Shown: positions 35,124-45,059 of the stretch, in pieces
How positions within the stretch are numbered: the first letter of the stretch is position 1
How the letters are laid out: each line of letters starts with the position of its first letter
Source: Cyrtodaria siliqua
Lineage: Eukaryota; Mollusca; Bivalvia; Adapedonta; Hiatellidae
DNA length: 64,000 nt
Reading direction: 5' to 3'
NCBI GenBank assembly: GCA_037043455.1
Contig: JAWPHD010011191.1
Coordinates: 22,213 to 86,212 of the forward strand
The notes under the pieces: model-generated
The model's database searches: none
What the model was told of the DNA's origin: nothing
Seen by the model: only the letters and a program-made list of their open reading frames with translations
Translations under genes and position numbers: made by a program

Positions 35124-35170
35124 TGTTTATTTTATTTAATTTTAAAAAATGTATTTAAAAAATAAAAACA
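35124..35170. promoter_or_regulatory. Divergent AT-rich promoter of the capsid gene
   Basis: 47 bp of almost pure A/T (tttatttaattttaaaaaat) between divergent start codons. The ATG at 35149 is out of frame with the capsid gene. Confidence 0.5.
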
Positions 35171-36379
35171 GTGTCGGCTTACGGAAACAAACTCAACCTT
35201 CATAGAAAACTAAGAGAACCTCATGGTGCTAAGGGCATCCGGACAAGTGTAGTAATAACTAATAATCCCTCAACAATAGACCAAAACCAGCAACTGCTTG
35301 TGAGATTTCCCAATCTAAGTACTAATGATGTAATAGTTCCTCCTCGTCTTGCCTTTGAAATAGAACTTAAAAGCAGAACAGACGCCAACCGTACTTTATA
35401 CCAGAATCTGGGTAGAGCAATTGTGAAAAAAATGACAATCAGAATAAGTGGCAATGAAGTCATGTCAATTGATGACAGTGATATATATCACAGTTATGTA
35501 GATTTATGGAAAAGCCCTACCGAACGATTAAACACAGCTTACCAAGGTATTGGTAAAGCAAACATGTTAAAACATAGAGTTGGCGCGGGAGATGCTTCCT
35601 CAGACACCGGAGATGAAGCTATAGCAGCAGCTTATGAAAATAGATTTTGTATTCCACTGGACTTTGAAATGTTAGAAAGTCATATGCCATTTTATCAAGC
35701 GGGGCTTGGTGATAGGTTAGAATATGAATTAACGTTTAACGATTATAACAAAGTTATCAAAAGCAGTGATGCTGATGCATCTTATGTAATAAAAAATATC
35801 TGCTTGGAATTTGATACGGTTAGTGATGTTGAATTAGCCAGACAAATAAGACGGCAAACCAATGGTAAGATGTCATTTATGTATGATCGTATCTTGCGAC
35901 ATAGAAAAATAATAGCAAACAAATCTGAAACCCTTTGGAATATCAACATTAATGTACCAGCACGGAGCATGAAAGGTATTCTAATGCTGTTTGAAGACCC
36001 AGAAAGAACAAGCACAGAAACCTATTACAACCCAAAGATTGAAAAGGTTGAAATTACAATAGAGGGAGTATCAAATCAGTTGTATAGTCAGGGCATGAGG
36101 GCATATCAACATTGGGATGAAATTAACAAATATTTTGCCTTGACATCAAAAAGAAACAAAGAGACAGAAATAGCAGCGATGGACTTATACTTTACCAATG
36201 TTTCTCTTGAGACTTATCTGACAAAATCATATGCCTTTTGGCTTGACCTTAGAACATGTGATGACAATTTATTACACGGCAGTGGAAGAAGAATAGAAAA
36301 CGGCAGTGAAGGCATAACGATACTAATAAATAAAAAAGCAGATGCAGGTCAAACTTTAAATATTTATATATATATATAA
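35171..36379 (+). pseudogene. Major capsid protein (double jelly-roll), start codon lost
   Basis: 402 codons without internal stops. The N-terminal run LREPHGAKGIRTSVVIT, the central CIPLDFEMLESHMPFYQAGL and C-terminal SYAFWLDLRTCDDNLLHG followed by GRRIENGSEG match the Polinton major capsid protein (PY; hexon-like double jelly-roll) as I know it; it would form the pseudo-hexagonal capsid shell. The frame begins with GTG at 35171, where neighbours have ATG in the same 'aaaaaca' context, and no in-frame ATG lies upstream, so the start appears mutated. The C-terminus ends in a (TA)n tract (YIYI) and may be truncated. The ATPase starts 7 bp later. Confidence 0.8.
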
Positions 36380-36385
36380 TACAAG

Positions 36386-37345
36386 ATGCGCAAATCAATT
36401 TTGAAGATAGAAGATTCAAAGAATCACAATACTAAATATCCTAAATATCCACACAGTGCCATTATCTGTGGTCAGACAGGCTGTGGTAAAACAGAGTTTG
36501 TTCTTGACATACTTGAACAAGAGTATGTTGGAGTTTTTGAACATATAATTATATTGTGTCCAACCATAGAGTGGATTGAGGCTTATAAAAATAGATCCTG
36601 GGTGGGTGATGTGAAAAACCCAAAAGATAAAAAAATAATAATTGTCAATCCCGTGAGCAACGGTAAAGAAATGTTACAAGAACTGTTGCGTTTATTTTTC
36701 AAAAGATATGCTGGCCAGCCCACATTATACATCATTGATGATTGCACCGCCGCAAAAGAATTAACAAAGAAAATAGATATATTATCAGAGTTGGCATTTT
36801 CTGGTCGCCACGCCAAACAATCAGTGTGGGTTATTTCACAGAGATATAATTCTGTATTGAAAGATTTGAGAGAGCAAGCAAAATGGTTGTGTATGTTTTA
36901 CACCAAAGACAGAGATAGTTTTGAAAATTGTTTGAGAGAAAATGATGTTATTCCAACGCTGGAAGAGAGAACCAGAATAAGAAAAGCTTTAGCTAAGACT
37001 AAATATTCCAAGTTGATATTGAGAACTGACCAACCAACTGTTTATTGGGTTGAATATTTTTTTTCAAAAATACAAACTAGAGTGTCCCATATAAACCATA
37101 AACTCAATGCACTAACGAATATCGGTACAACATCACTACTCATGTTTTTCGGGGCTTGTAAAACATACCCTCTTGGCTCACATATAAAATATTCTACGCC
37201 GTCCTTTGTCACAGAAATTACAGGCGTTTCATGTGCACCTTTTGCATACGTTTGTAAAAACTTACTTTCTGAAACACATATACAACATTTTACGTCATCG
37301 TCATCTCTTGTCATAATTTCCAGTGTTGTTTTATTTTTGTTATAA
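36386..37345 (+). CDS. Genome-packaging ATPase (FtsK/A32-like)
   Basis: 319 codons. Walker A GQTGCGKT is at residues 29-36, Walker B LYIIDDC ends with Asp118-Asp119, followed by SGRHAKQSVWVISQRYNSVL with the sensor region. This is the A32/FtsK-HerA type ATPase that pumps DNA into the capsid in Polintons and related viruses. The recognisable domain ends near residue 223 (TDQPTVYWVE). The remaining about 95 residues lie after a run of eight T (37057-37064) and overlap an antisense ORF, so they may be an artefact of a one-base change in that run. The core itself is open. It is the partner of the capsid gene just upstream. Confidence 0.9.
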   Translation: MRKSILKIEDSKNHNTKYPKYPHSAIICGQTGCGKTEFVLDILEQEYVGVFEHIIILCPTIEWIEAYKNRSWVGDVKNPKDKKIIIVNPVSNGKEMLQELLRLFFKRYAGQPTLYIIDDCTAAKELTKKIDILSELAFSGRHAKQSVWVISQRYNSVLKDLREQAKWLCMFYTKDRDSFENCLRENDVIPTLEERTRIRKALAKTKYSKLILRTDQPTVYWVEYFFSKIQTRVSHINHKLNALTNIGTTSLLMFFGACKTYPLGSHIKYSTPSFVTEITGVSCAPFAYVCKNLLSETHIQHFTSSSSLVIISSVVLFLL

Positions 37346-37380
37346 TCACTAATCTCACCGTCTGTTATTTTCAAATCCAT
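37042..37380 (-). CDS. Small Cys-containing protein, antisense to the ATPase tail
   Basis: 112 codons, not a recognised family. A charged N-terminus is followed by DDVKCCICVSESKFLQTYAK and GVEYFICEPRGYVLQAP, and a hydrophobic C-terminal helix (PIFVSALSLWFIWDTLVCIF) that could be a membrane anchor. The ATG has the A/T-rich leader typical of this element (ttaaataagaaaaa, read on the coding strand). The composition of the first 75 residues looks protein-like, and the ATPase tail on the other strand does not, so I favour this as the real gene here. The two share 304 bp. Confidence 0.5.
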   Translation of the reverse strand: MDLKITDGEISDYNKNKTTLEIMTRDDDDVKCCICVSESKFLQTYAKGAHETPVISVTKDGVEYFICEPRGYVLQAPKNMSSDVVPIFVSALSLWFIWDTLVCIFEKKYSTQ

Positions 37381-37449
37381 TTTTTCTTATTTAATATTTT
37401 TTTATTATTACAAAATATATTTATTTCATAATATCCGCAGGTATAATAC

Positions 37450-37665
37450 CTTTTTTTACAACTGTTGCTAATAGTAATACTAACAGCAAAGTAGCAATGT
37501 TAATAGCAATACTGACCATGAATATAGTATTGCTAATAGCATTGCTCATAGCAAATTAGTAATGTTAATAGCAATGCTTGCAGCAAATTAATAATGTTAA
37601 TAGAAAAAATAGTAATGTTTATAACAATGCTATTAACAATACTAACAATTACCAGTTGCATGAAT
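37450..37665. repeat. Degenerate short repeats between Polinton genes
   Basis: Many copies of 'gctaatagtaat', 'atgttaatagcaatgct' and similar words in direct order. They extend a hydrophobic frame upstream of the next gene (from 37594), which is probably not part of it. Confidence 0.7.
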
Positions 37666-37731
37666 ATCGCAGCTGGTTGTTTTGTATTTTATATTTATTT
37701 CAAGATAAAAAATAAGATTAATAATATAAAA

Positions 37732-38219
37732 ATGAATGCGGAAGAACTATTACAAAATATATCGGAACAGACCGAACCAGATGAATCAAAGCAACAAGAA
37801 ACAAAAAAAGAAAGATTATCAGCCATAGTGGCTGGCGGTGGTAGTCGTCAATATTTGGGTAAAGACATACAACTCAAAACATAGATGGCATGTCACCAGA
37901 TGAAATTAACAAACAACTTAACTGCAGATATGAAGCAAGGCTTGGGGCAAGCATGACCAAGACTTTAGGCAATTCTTTTATTAACTTGTATGTGATGGGA
38001 GTATCAAAATAGTTTAATGTAACCAATCCACCAAAGCTGATAGAATATTTGGAGGAAGACCCATTTATTAATCATGCTTTGACAAGCGCTTGTTGTGAGT
38101 TGTATTACAGGTATGGAATGTGTTTAGCACCATTTACAGCAATACTGACAACTGTTAGACATATTGATTTTAATAAAAATAAAAATATAGATAATATAAA
38201 TGGAGAACCAAGAGAGTGA
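37732..38219 (+). pseudogene. Polinton accessory gene with frameshift and nonsense codon
   Basis: Starts MNAEELLQNISEQTE and runs open to 37881, where an A run (37876-37879) has a one-base change. Coding continues in another frame from 37881 (GMSPDEINKQLNCRYEARLG), passes an in-frame TAG at 38010-38012, and goes on (INHALTSACCELYYRYGMCL) to TGA 38217-38219. About 162 codons in all. I do not recognise the family; the second half looks helical. The last 20 bp overlap the next gene. A longer upstream frame from 37594 exists but runs through repeats. Confidence 0.65.
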
Positions 38220-38583
38220 AGTTATACCTGTTGTTACACAACCTGTTGAACAACAAAAAGTAAAACATCCAAAAGGAAAAGAAGCTGGAAAAAAAGGAGC
38301 AGCAGCAAGAAAGGCAACGCGTTTGCTTCAAGATGCAAAGCAAGATGCTGCAAAGCAAGATGCTGCAAAGCAAGATGCTGCAAATCAAATAACAAAAATA
38401 ACAATAGATGAAGAGAAACCAGAAATCAAAATAAACGTATACAAAAATTATATTCCACCGTGTCTGGTTTTATTAGGCATTGCTGGGTTGGGTTTGTATA
38501 TTTATAACAAGAAATCTGCTACGCAACCTGTAGCTGTACAACCTGTTTATGTTGCACCAAAAGACTCGTTTGATTTTTTATAA
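38200..38583 (+). CDS. Small basic single-pass membrane protein
   Basis: 127 codons, open. The N-terminal half is Lys/Ala-rich (KHPKGKEAGKKGAAARKATR), then three to four copies of a five-residue unit AKQDA (tandem 15-bp repeats at 38331-38385), a hydrophobic helix (PPCLVLLGIAGLGLYIY, about 86-103) and a Gln/Pro/Val tail. No known family. A DNA-binding or membrane-tethered core protein would fit the composition; this is inference. TAA 38581-38583 is followed by the A/T leader of the next gene. Confidence 0.7.
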   Translation: MENQESEVIPVVTQPVEQQKVKHPKGKEAGKKGAAARKATRLLQDAKQDAAKQDAAKQDAANQITKITIDEEKPEIKINVYKNYIPPCLVLLGIAGLGLYIYNKKSATQPVAVQPVYVAPKDSFDFL

Positions 38584-38615
38584 TTTATTTAAAAAAAATA
38601 ATCATATAAAAACAA

Positions 38616-38852
38616 ATGGCAGCAAGTATTGACGGAAAACAAATTGTAAATATGATGTATCACGCAGGATTGGAAACATTTCTAACTGTTGGATATTCTG
38701 AGATTGGCAGAAAACTACTAAAAAGACCAGCCCCTAAAGTGGATTTTAATATGACAGATTTTGGGATGCTGTCTGTGGATATAATGTTAGCAATGGCTAC
38801 GAGGGATATGTTGATTAAGCAAGGTATTATTCCTGCGGATATTATGAAATAA
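38616..38852 (+). CDS. Small Polinton protein, 78 residues
   Basis: MAASIDGKQIVNMMYHAGLE to ADIMK, intact, Met-rich and moderately hydrophobic (DFGMLSVDIMLAMATRDMLI). It is not recognised. The ATG sits in 'atataaaaacaa', the same kind of leader as its neighbours, which supports a real gene. It lies in a run of three short genes of the same strand spaced 23-32 bp apart. Confidence 0.7.
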   Translation: MAASIDGKQIVNMMYHAGLETFLTVGYSEIGRKLLKRPAPKVDFNMTDFGMLSVDIMLAMATRDMLIKQGIIPADIMK

Positions 38853-38875
38853 TTTAAAAAAAATATATATAAAAA

Positions 38876-39295
38876 ATGGCAAGTGCAGTAGCAATGATGA
38901 TAGGTGGCGCATTAACAAATGCATTGGCGTTTAGCGGTTCAAATTATTTCTTTTCAAAAATGGGAAGTCATTCAGATGAGGAAAGACAAAGGCATGACAA
39001 AGCCGTAGAACAATTAAACGCAGCACAAGCGGAGTGGAATAAAAAAAGAATAGAGAGATTAGTTTTTATTAATAAGCAACTGCAAAACAAGCATCATGCA
39101 GAGCAGACTTTTGATGATGTGGACCAAGCTATGAAACAGTATTATTACATAACTGGCAAACATTTGCTTTTGGAACTGGAGCCCAAGTTGAGTGATTTTT
39201 ATACACCATCTCCGGATCAACAGAATAGAGAAATTACGTTTATTGTGGTGGGCATGGCTGCAACTGGATTTGTGGCGTATACATTGATTTCATAA
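38876..39295 (+). CDS. Polinton accessory protein with two hydrophobic ends
   Basis: 139 codons, intact. An N-terminal hydrophobic stretch (VAMMIGGALTNALAFSGSNY), a long charged helical middle (GSHSDEERQRHDKAVEQLNA to about 75), a Tyr-rich segment, and a C-terminal helix (ITFIVVGMAATGFVAYTLIS). Proteins of this layout are frequent in invertebrate Polintons as I know them, but the function is unknown. The leader 'aaatatatataaaaa' precedes ATG. Confidence 0.75.
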   Translation: MASAVAMMIGGALTNALAFSGSNYFFSKMGSHSDEERQRHDKAVEQLNAAQAEWNKKRIERLVFINKQLQNKHHAEQTFDDVDQAMKQYYYITGKHLLLELEPKLSDFYTPSPDQQNREITFIVVGMAATGFVAYTLIS

Positions 39296-39353
39296 AAAAA
39301 AAGAAGTTTAAAACTATAATTACTTTGGATTTCTTTGGAATAACTAAATATGT

Positions 39354-39677
39354 TTACTTTGAAATAACCTTTGGAAAGACTAAGTCATATGCATGATACC
39401 TATTTTTTTTGTTGTTCTTACATGGTTTCAATCCAAGTGGTCGCATATAATATGGTGGTTTAGCACTATTCTCTAATTTATCTTTGAGATGACCAGGCGC
39501 CCATACTTCACCGTTGTCTAATAATGTCAATACCATGGATGGACCATATTCAGTTTCTACTATTTTCGTATCTGTAATAGTGTATATTTGATTTAGTTCC
39601 AAGTCTGTCCATTTCTTTGTGCTATTTTGATTTTGCTCTTCGAGCAGTTCATCAAATTGTGCAGTTGTGATATCCAT
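39354..39677 (-). CDS. Small OB-fold-like Polinton protein
   Basis: 107 codons, intact. The core WTDLELNQIYTITDTKIVET, then YGPSMVLTLLDNGEVWAPGH, reads as alternating beta strands typical of an OB-fold, so single-strand DNA binding during replication is a reasonable but unproven guess. It is divergent from the integrase, with starts 43 bp apart. The adjacent sequence after its stop is AT-rich and empty. Confidence 0.65.
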   Translation of the reverse strand: MDITTAQFDELLEEQNQNSTKKWTDLELNQIYTITDTKIVETEYGPSMVLTLLDNGEVWAPGHLKDKLENSAKPPYYMRPLGLKPCKNNKKNRYHAYDLVFPKVISK

Positions 39678-39720
39678 TTTTTTTTTATAGTTATATAAAG
39701 TTTAATCTTTAGTAGAAAAA
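39678..39720. promoter_or_regulatory. Divergent promoter, OB-like gene / integrase
   Basis: 43 bp containing tatagttatataaagttt. TATAAA-like words can be read on both strands between the two start codons. Confidence 0.5.
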
Positions 39721-40623
39721 ATGGAAAAGATTTATTACAGCCCAAAAGGATTTTGGAGAGGTTACACAGCAGTTAAAAAATTAGCAAAAGAGGCTGGTGT
39801 TAGTGAAAAAAAGGCATTAGAATTTTTAAAGAAACAAGCTGTGTGGCAGATTTATTTACCTGCGCCAAAGAAAATAGTTAGACCCAGGTTTGATGTTTCT
39901 GCTAAGAATGGAGTGCATCAAGCTGATTTGTTATTTCTGCCGCATGATACTTTTAGACGCAAAACATATAAATATGCATTGACTGTGGTTGATATTGCAA
40001 GTAGATACAATGAAGCAGAGCCACTGACTTCCAAGGATAGCAAAGAAGTTGCCAAAGCATTTGAGAAAATATACAGTCGACATTTGAAATATCCAAAGTT
40101 ATTACAAGTGGATCCAGGCAGAGAATGTATGGGTGCAGTATCGCAGTTGATGACAAAACACAAAGTAAATATCAGACGGGGCAGAACAGAAATACACAGA
40201 GACCAAGCTTTAGTTGAAAGATTTAACAGAACATTAGCTGAAAGATTGTTTGGCTATCAGTATGCTAAGGAAATAGATTCGCAAAAACGTAATAGAGAAT
40301 GGGTAAAGAGATTACCAGAAGTGGTCAAAGCCATAAATGCAGAGACAAAAAAGCCTCCTCCTGTTGAAACAAAAATATTAAAAGATGATCCTATCTGTAT
40401 GAATGCAAGTGTGAGATATCTATATCAACCCGGGGAACAAGAAGGTGGAAGACGCAGAGCAACTGATCCAATGTGGAGTGTAGATATTTACAAGATTAAA
40501 AGTTATATGGTGACGCAAGGTATAAGAGTTTATTAGTTGAAAGCACCAGCGCCACAGAGAGGATTTGTCAAATAAGAATTACTTATTGTTCCTGCTGATA
40601 CTCAAATTCATAAGTTTTTATAG
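39721..40623 (+). pseudogene. INT: Polinton integrase (rve, DD35E) with two late nonsense codons
   Basis: The frame is open for 271 codons and then shows TAG (40534-40536) and TAA (40573-40575) inside the C-terminal domain before the natural TAG at 40621-40623, giving about 300 codons. A helical N-terminal part (GYTAVKKLAKEAGVSEKKAL) precedes the catalytic core with Asp69 (HQADLLFL), Asp131 (LQVDPGREC) and Glu166 (ALVERFNRT); spacing is D-61-D-34-E. This retroviral-type integrase inserts linear Polinton DNA and makes 6-bp duplications. Loss of the last 30 residues removes the conserved tail (FVK, LLIVPADT) that follows the chromo-like region. It is convergent with the polymerase, overlapping by 16 bp. 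Confidence 0.92.
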
Positions 40624-43600
40624 AAACCATGTGCATCAGTTGTAATTTCATCTTCTCGGATGTATCTTTTTGAGTAAAATGGTGATAATGTAACTTTGTT
40701 TACTGTTACGCCAAATATCTGATGCTTTTTTGATCGTATCATATTCATATCATGGGTGTATTTTTTCTTGCCAAACAATGCATCCTTGTAGTTTTCAAAG
40801 TTTATGTGTTTTTTGACTACATATTCTTTTACACCCTTTGCTTTTTTAATAATCTTCTCATTCGCTCTCAAAATAGAATATAGTTTGGGTCTTAATCCAA
40901 CATACTCCTCTATAGCAACACCAGCACATTCGTCTTTCATTTTACCTACTTTTTTGTTTGTTTTATCATACATTGGGTGATTTTCAGGATAATTACTTAG
41001 ATCATACTCATCTTTCATTTCAACCATGTCTTTGTATGCACCATCTGTTTTAATGTCTATCAGTAGGCTATCAGTGTCTGTGTATAATAAACTACATTTA
41101 TCCCCATATTTTTTCTTTAGAGTATTATAGTACCAATCATACATATGGTACTTTGATAATTCCAATACTGACATCCCAACATAGATTGGTTTGTTTAATG
41201 TTAATTTTGTTTTGTTTACATGTATTGCTGACAATTCATCTGAAAACTTTATACGCCTGTTAAAGTTGGGTTTGGCTATTATTTTTCTTATTTTTTCATT
41301 TTCAGAGCCGTCAGTTCTGACTAGTTTTATATCTGTCCGCTTGCGTAGATTTTCCATTGTTTTGCCAAACACAGAGTTGTTCATAAGTTTGTAAAAATCT
41401 GTTTCAAATTTTGATTTAGCCTCTCCCCTAAGTTCTGTGTTTAGGTTTATGTATGATTCCATCCATGGTTTTTCATTAAATTCTAATACTCTGTGTATTT
41501 TCTTTAGTTTCATGCCCAAAGATAAATACAGTTCCAGGTTTTTGTAATGTATCACATATTTTTCTTTGTCCCTAAGATTGGGAGCAAGTTGTTCTGTATT
41601 TATCATGCTATTATTTTCTAACAAATCTGTTTGGTATTTAGACAACCATTCTTTTTCCACTGCTAATCTTTCCGGTGCAAGCGGATAGTCATTATGAGAT
41701 TCATGAAGTTCTTTAGGATATTCCAAATCAACTTCTAAAAAATATCCTTTTCCTTCTTTTGGCTCTGAAAACGTTTCCACCCACTTAAAGCCAGAATATG
41801 GAAGTGGCTGACTCATTGCCCACCCATAAAGATTATTTGCATCATAATACATTAAAAAGTTGTTTTCCTCGTTAGGGTTATAATCAGCTACATGTGAATT
41901 GTTTGCTTTGGCATATCGTTTTGATACCATACTTATGCCACTACGCATACCTTTTTCTATGAATAAGTGCATGTTAATATCTGTTAAAAGTTCTAATTCT
42001 ATTTTTGAATGTTTAAGTAAAGCATCCCAAGATAATCCAGGTGCTGTATAGTAATGTAAAGCATCAAGTTTGTATGCACTCATACATGTTTTTCAAAAAG
42101 TTTGAAACACATATGCTAACAAAGTTACATCAGTTTTTAGATATAAATCATGATAGTCTCCAAGAGTTTTACAGTTAAACTCTTTCCATATTTTTTGAGC
42201 GTGCTCGTAATCGATTTGGGTAGTACCTTCACCTCTTAATTTACTGTAAAATGCTTCTATGGGTGGTAATTGCGTTTCCTTAAATCTTTCCATACTGTCC
42301 ATATATTCGTATGGATAAACACCTTTTCGTAAAAGTTCAGGTTTTAGATATAAATTATGGTAGTCTTTAAGAGTTTTACAGTTAAACTCTTTCCATAGTT
42401 TTGAGCATATTCATAATAATCTTCGTAATCTTTGAGCTTTATACCTTCATTTGAAAAACTACTGTAAAACTTTTCTATAGGTGGTAATTTCGTTTCCTTA
42501 AATCTTTCCACACTGTCCATATATTCATGCGGGTAAATACCTTTCCGCAGAGGTAAATTTGTTTGTCTAAACTGATTTTTGGTAATTTCAAAATCAGATG
42601 TGCCTGTTGCATCAACCAATTCATCTAGAGGCTTCATCATAAACTGACAGCTATCCAAGAATCTTAGTTGTCTGGCACTAAATGAAATATACTTTTCAGC
42701 GTTGTTTGGAATGCATGTAATATTACCTGTCATTTTATGTATTTTTTGCATGATGAGATGACTATCATATCCTTTGATGTTGTGAAATATAACAGGTATA
42801 GGTGTTTTGTTTGGTTTTATTTTCAGCTTTAGGTTACAGTTTTTATGTGCTGCACCTCTATATTCACCTGTAAAATGACAGTGGTCTCTTACTTTACAGT
42901 TTTTACCACATTTCCTACCTATTTCATTCTCGCATATCCAGCAGTGTGTTGCTTTTTCATAATCTTCCTCATTGTGTTGTGTCATGATTAATGGTTTTGG
43001 GTGAGCAAATATTTTATTAATGTTGCTCTTCTCACATTCTAAGTGATTTAAAAACTTTTCAACAACATCTTCACCTCTGTAAATAACAGGTTCTTCAGCT
43101 TTGCCATCATATCTGACAACCTGGTATCCAAAACCACAAGCTTCGTGTACATTTGTGATTTCAGATTTCTTTCCAAATTTGATTGATTGTGGTTTGATTA
43201 TACTTTCAAAATCAGCATATATTGCATAAGGCACAGGCATCTGATTTTGATGATTTTTAAATTTTACAGTATATTTACCTTCTTGCGGCATTTCTATTCT
43301 GCAAGAATTTTTGTTAATACCATCACAGTCTTCTTTGTGTTTTGTAAGTAGTACTTTTTCAGAATAGCCGTGAAGGCAACGATCGCAGAAATAAGTTTTA
43401 CCATGATGTTTGTTTTGATCGTTAAGTAATCTATTTAGATTTTTAATCCAGCAACAGTGATATTTTGTTGTTATTGTTTTTGGTTCGTTGGGATAATCAT
43501 CAGGGTTATAGTTGTCATCTATAATTCCTTTTTCATTATTTGGATCGTCTGCGTTCTCTGATTCAACCTCAGTGTCTTCAGATATTAAGATCAAATTAAT

Positions 43601-44618
43601 TCGCTCGGTATCTTTTGGTTGTTCTGATATTTTATATGGAAAAACAGATACCTTTTTATTTTTTTCCTGTTATGGTATATCCATAAACGTTGATAGCAAG
43701 GTTGTTTTGTTTCTCTACTTTGGACATTTGAGAAATTGGAGTGGGAAAATCAATACCCTCTTTCTTTAAGAACTCTGTACTAGGATAATTTGATAATCTA
43801 TCAGAATTCTTTTTAGCTGGATTTAAAGCTGAATTTATTGCATGAAACAAACACTGATCATCATTGTTTTTCACATTTATAATTGCTTTCTTATCAGCTA
43901 CTGCTTTGGGTAAAGGAATATATGAAGAACCTTTTAACGGCTCATACTTTGCAACATTTAAGTAAAACGTAACACAGTAATCAATTTCTAATCCTGATGC
44001 TGTGTTTGTAAATCTTTCAAGGCTCTCTTGTATATTTGCAGATGATTTATCGTAAGACTCATTTATTTTTTCAGAGTTTAAGATTGCATTTTGTTCGCTG
44101 TGTAATACTGCTGTGGTGTATTTTTTGGTATCACCATCATCTTTGAATAAATTTACAGTCAGACCTAATTGAAACTTTAATCCATTCATCTTTGTCAGCT
44201 CTTTGCTTATTTGTTTCGTGATAATGGATTTTTTATCACGCAATAGTTTTTGAGGGTATTTCTCAACAGATATCTCGTATGCTTTGAAATAGCCACACAT
44301 TGGTTTGTCAACCAGTTTTAATTTCCTATCTTTAAAAACTTATTTTAGTTCATTTATAACATTTTCTTGTAATTTAGCATATTTCTGCTTTTGTTCATTT
44401 ATAACATTTTCTTGTAATTTATCATATTTCTGCTTTTCTCTTTTACGTAGTTTTTTGTCACGCCGTCTCTTGAGTAAATTTTCTAATGTTTGAGATTTAA
44501 CCTCTTTCAGAGTTTCCATTGGTTTTAATGCATTAATACCATTAGACAGTGTTTGCTTATCTATTACTCCTGTATCAAACAGACGTATTAAATTTTTTAT
44601 AGTCTCCTCGTTTTCCAT
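40608..44618 (-). pseudogene. POLB: Protein-primed family B DNA polymerase, four lesions
   Basis: About 1336 codons. N-terminal helical region; an OTU-like piece (NNDDQCLFHAINSAL, about 43850); a Cys/His finger (YFCDRCLHGYSEKVLLTKH); an HNH-like zinc site (CWICENEIGRKCGKNCK); exonuclease motifs YADFES, FHNIKGYDSHLI and YLKTDVTLLA; polymerase motifs DANNLYGWAM (A), KLMNNSVFGKTMEN (B), YTDTDS (C) and the late RPKLYS. It would replicate the linear genome with a protein primer. Lesions: TAA at 44340-44342, a one-base shift in an A run near 43658, a one-base shift near 42405, TGA at 42093-42095. A segment of about 75 residues before exonuclease motif III is duplicated (42329-42550 and 42108-42328). 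The palm domain (40608-42083) is open. Confidence 0.95.
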
Positions 44619-44684
44619 ACTTTATTTGTTATATATTAAAAATAATTTTTCTTAAATATAAAATAATTATATACAAAAAAGACA
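44619..44684. promoter_or_regulatory. Divergent promoter, polymerase / zinc protein
   Basis: 66 bp with tttgttatatattaaaaata and tataaaataattatatac, TATA-like on both strands, between the two starts. Confidence 0.5.
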
Positions 44685-44954
44685 ATGGAAAGTAATGTTT
44701 GTTAATTTCTTAAAATTGGATTACATAATCCATGTAAAAGCAAGCCAACAAAAGATTCCGATTATTGCAGTTTGCATAAATATAGATTAAAAACAAGTCA
44801 TGTGTTACCGTGCCTAAAATGTAAAAAAGGCACTTCTGCAAGATATCAAGTATGTGTTGGTTGTGGTGCTCATTCGATTAGAATGAAACACGAATACTGG
44901 AGGTTAAAGTTGTACAACGCTGAGTGTCTCCGATTTAGATGTATTGAGGTTTAA
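44685..44954 (+). pseudogene. Small Cys-rich (zinc-binding) Polinton protein, nonsense at codon 7
   Basis: ATG at 44685 in the context 'aaaaaagaca', then TAA at codon 7 (44703-44705); the frame continues to TAA 44952-44954, 89 codons. After the stop comes FLKIGLHNPCKSKP, DYCSLHKYRL, PCLKCKKG and VCVGCGAH. The order C...G...PC...YC..H, then two CxxC pairs, suggests one small finger of a type frequent in large DNA viruses followed by a zinc ribbon. Role unknown; nucleic-acid binding is likely. A start at the ATG 44772 would lose the first finger. Confidence 0.65.
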
Positions 44955-45059
44955 AAACATATTTTGTTAATTTCGTGTTTATTTGTTGATTTTACTAAAA
45001 TTCTGATAACAAATCGACAAATTTGTTTTGTATTAAAGAAACATTTGATATTTTTAGGG

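Noticed and set aside
37594..37731. Hydrophobic N-terminal extension of the 37732 gene
   Set aside because: Translated from degenerate short repeats; the ATG at 37732 has the leader typical of the element.
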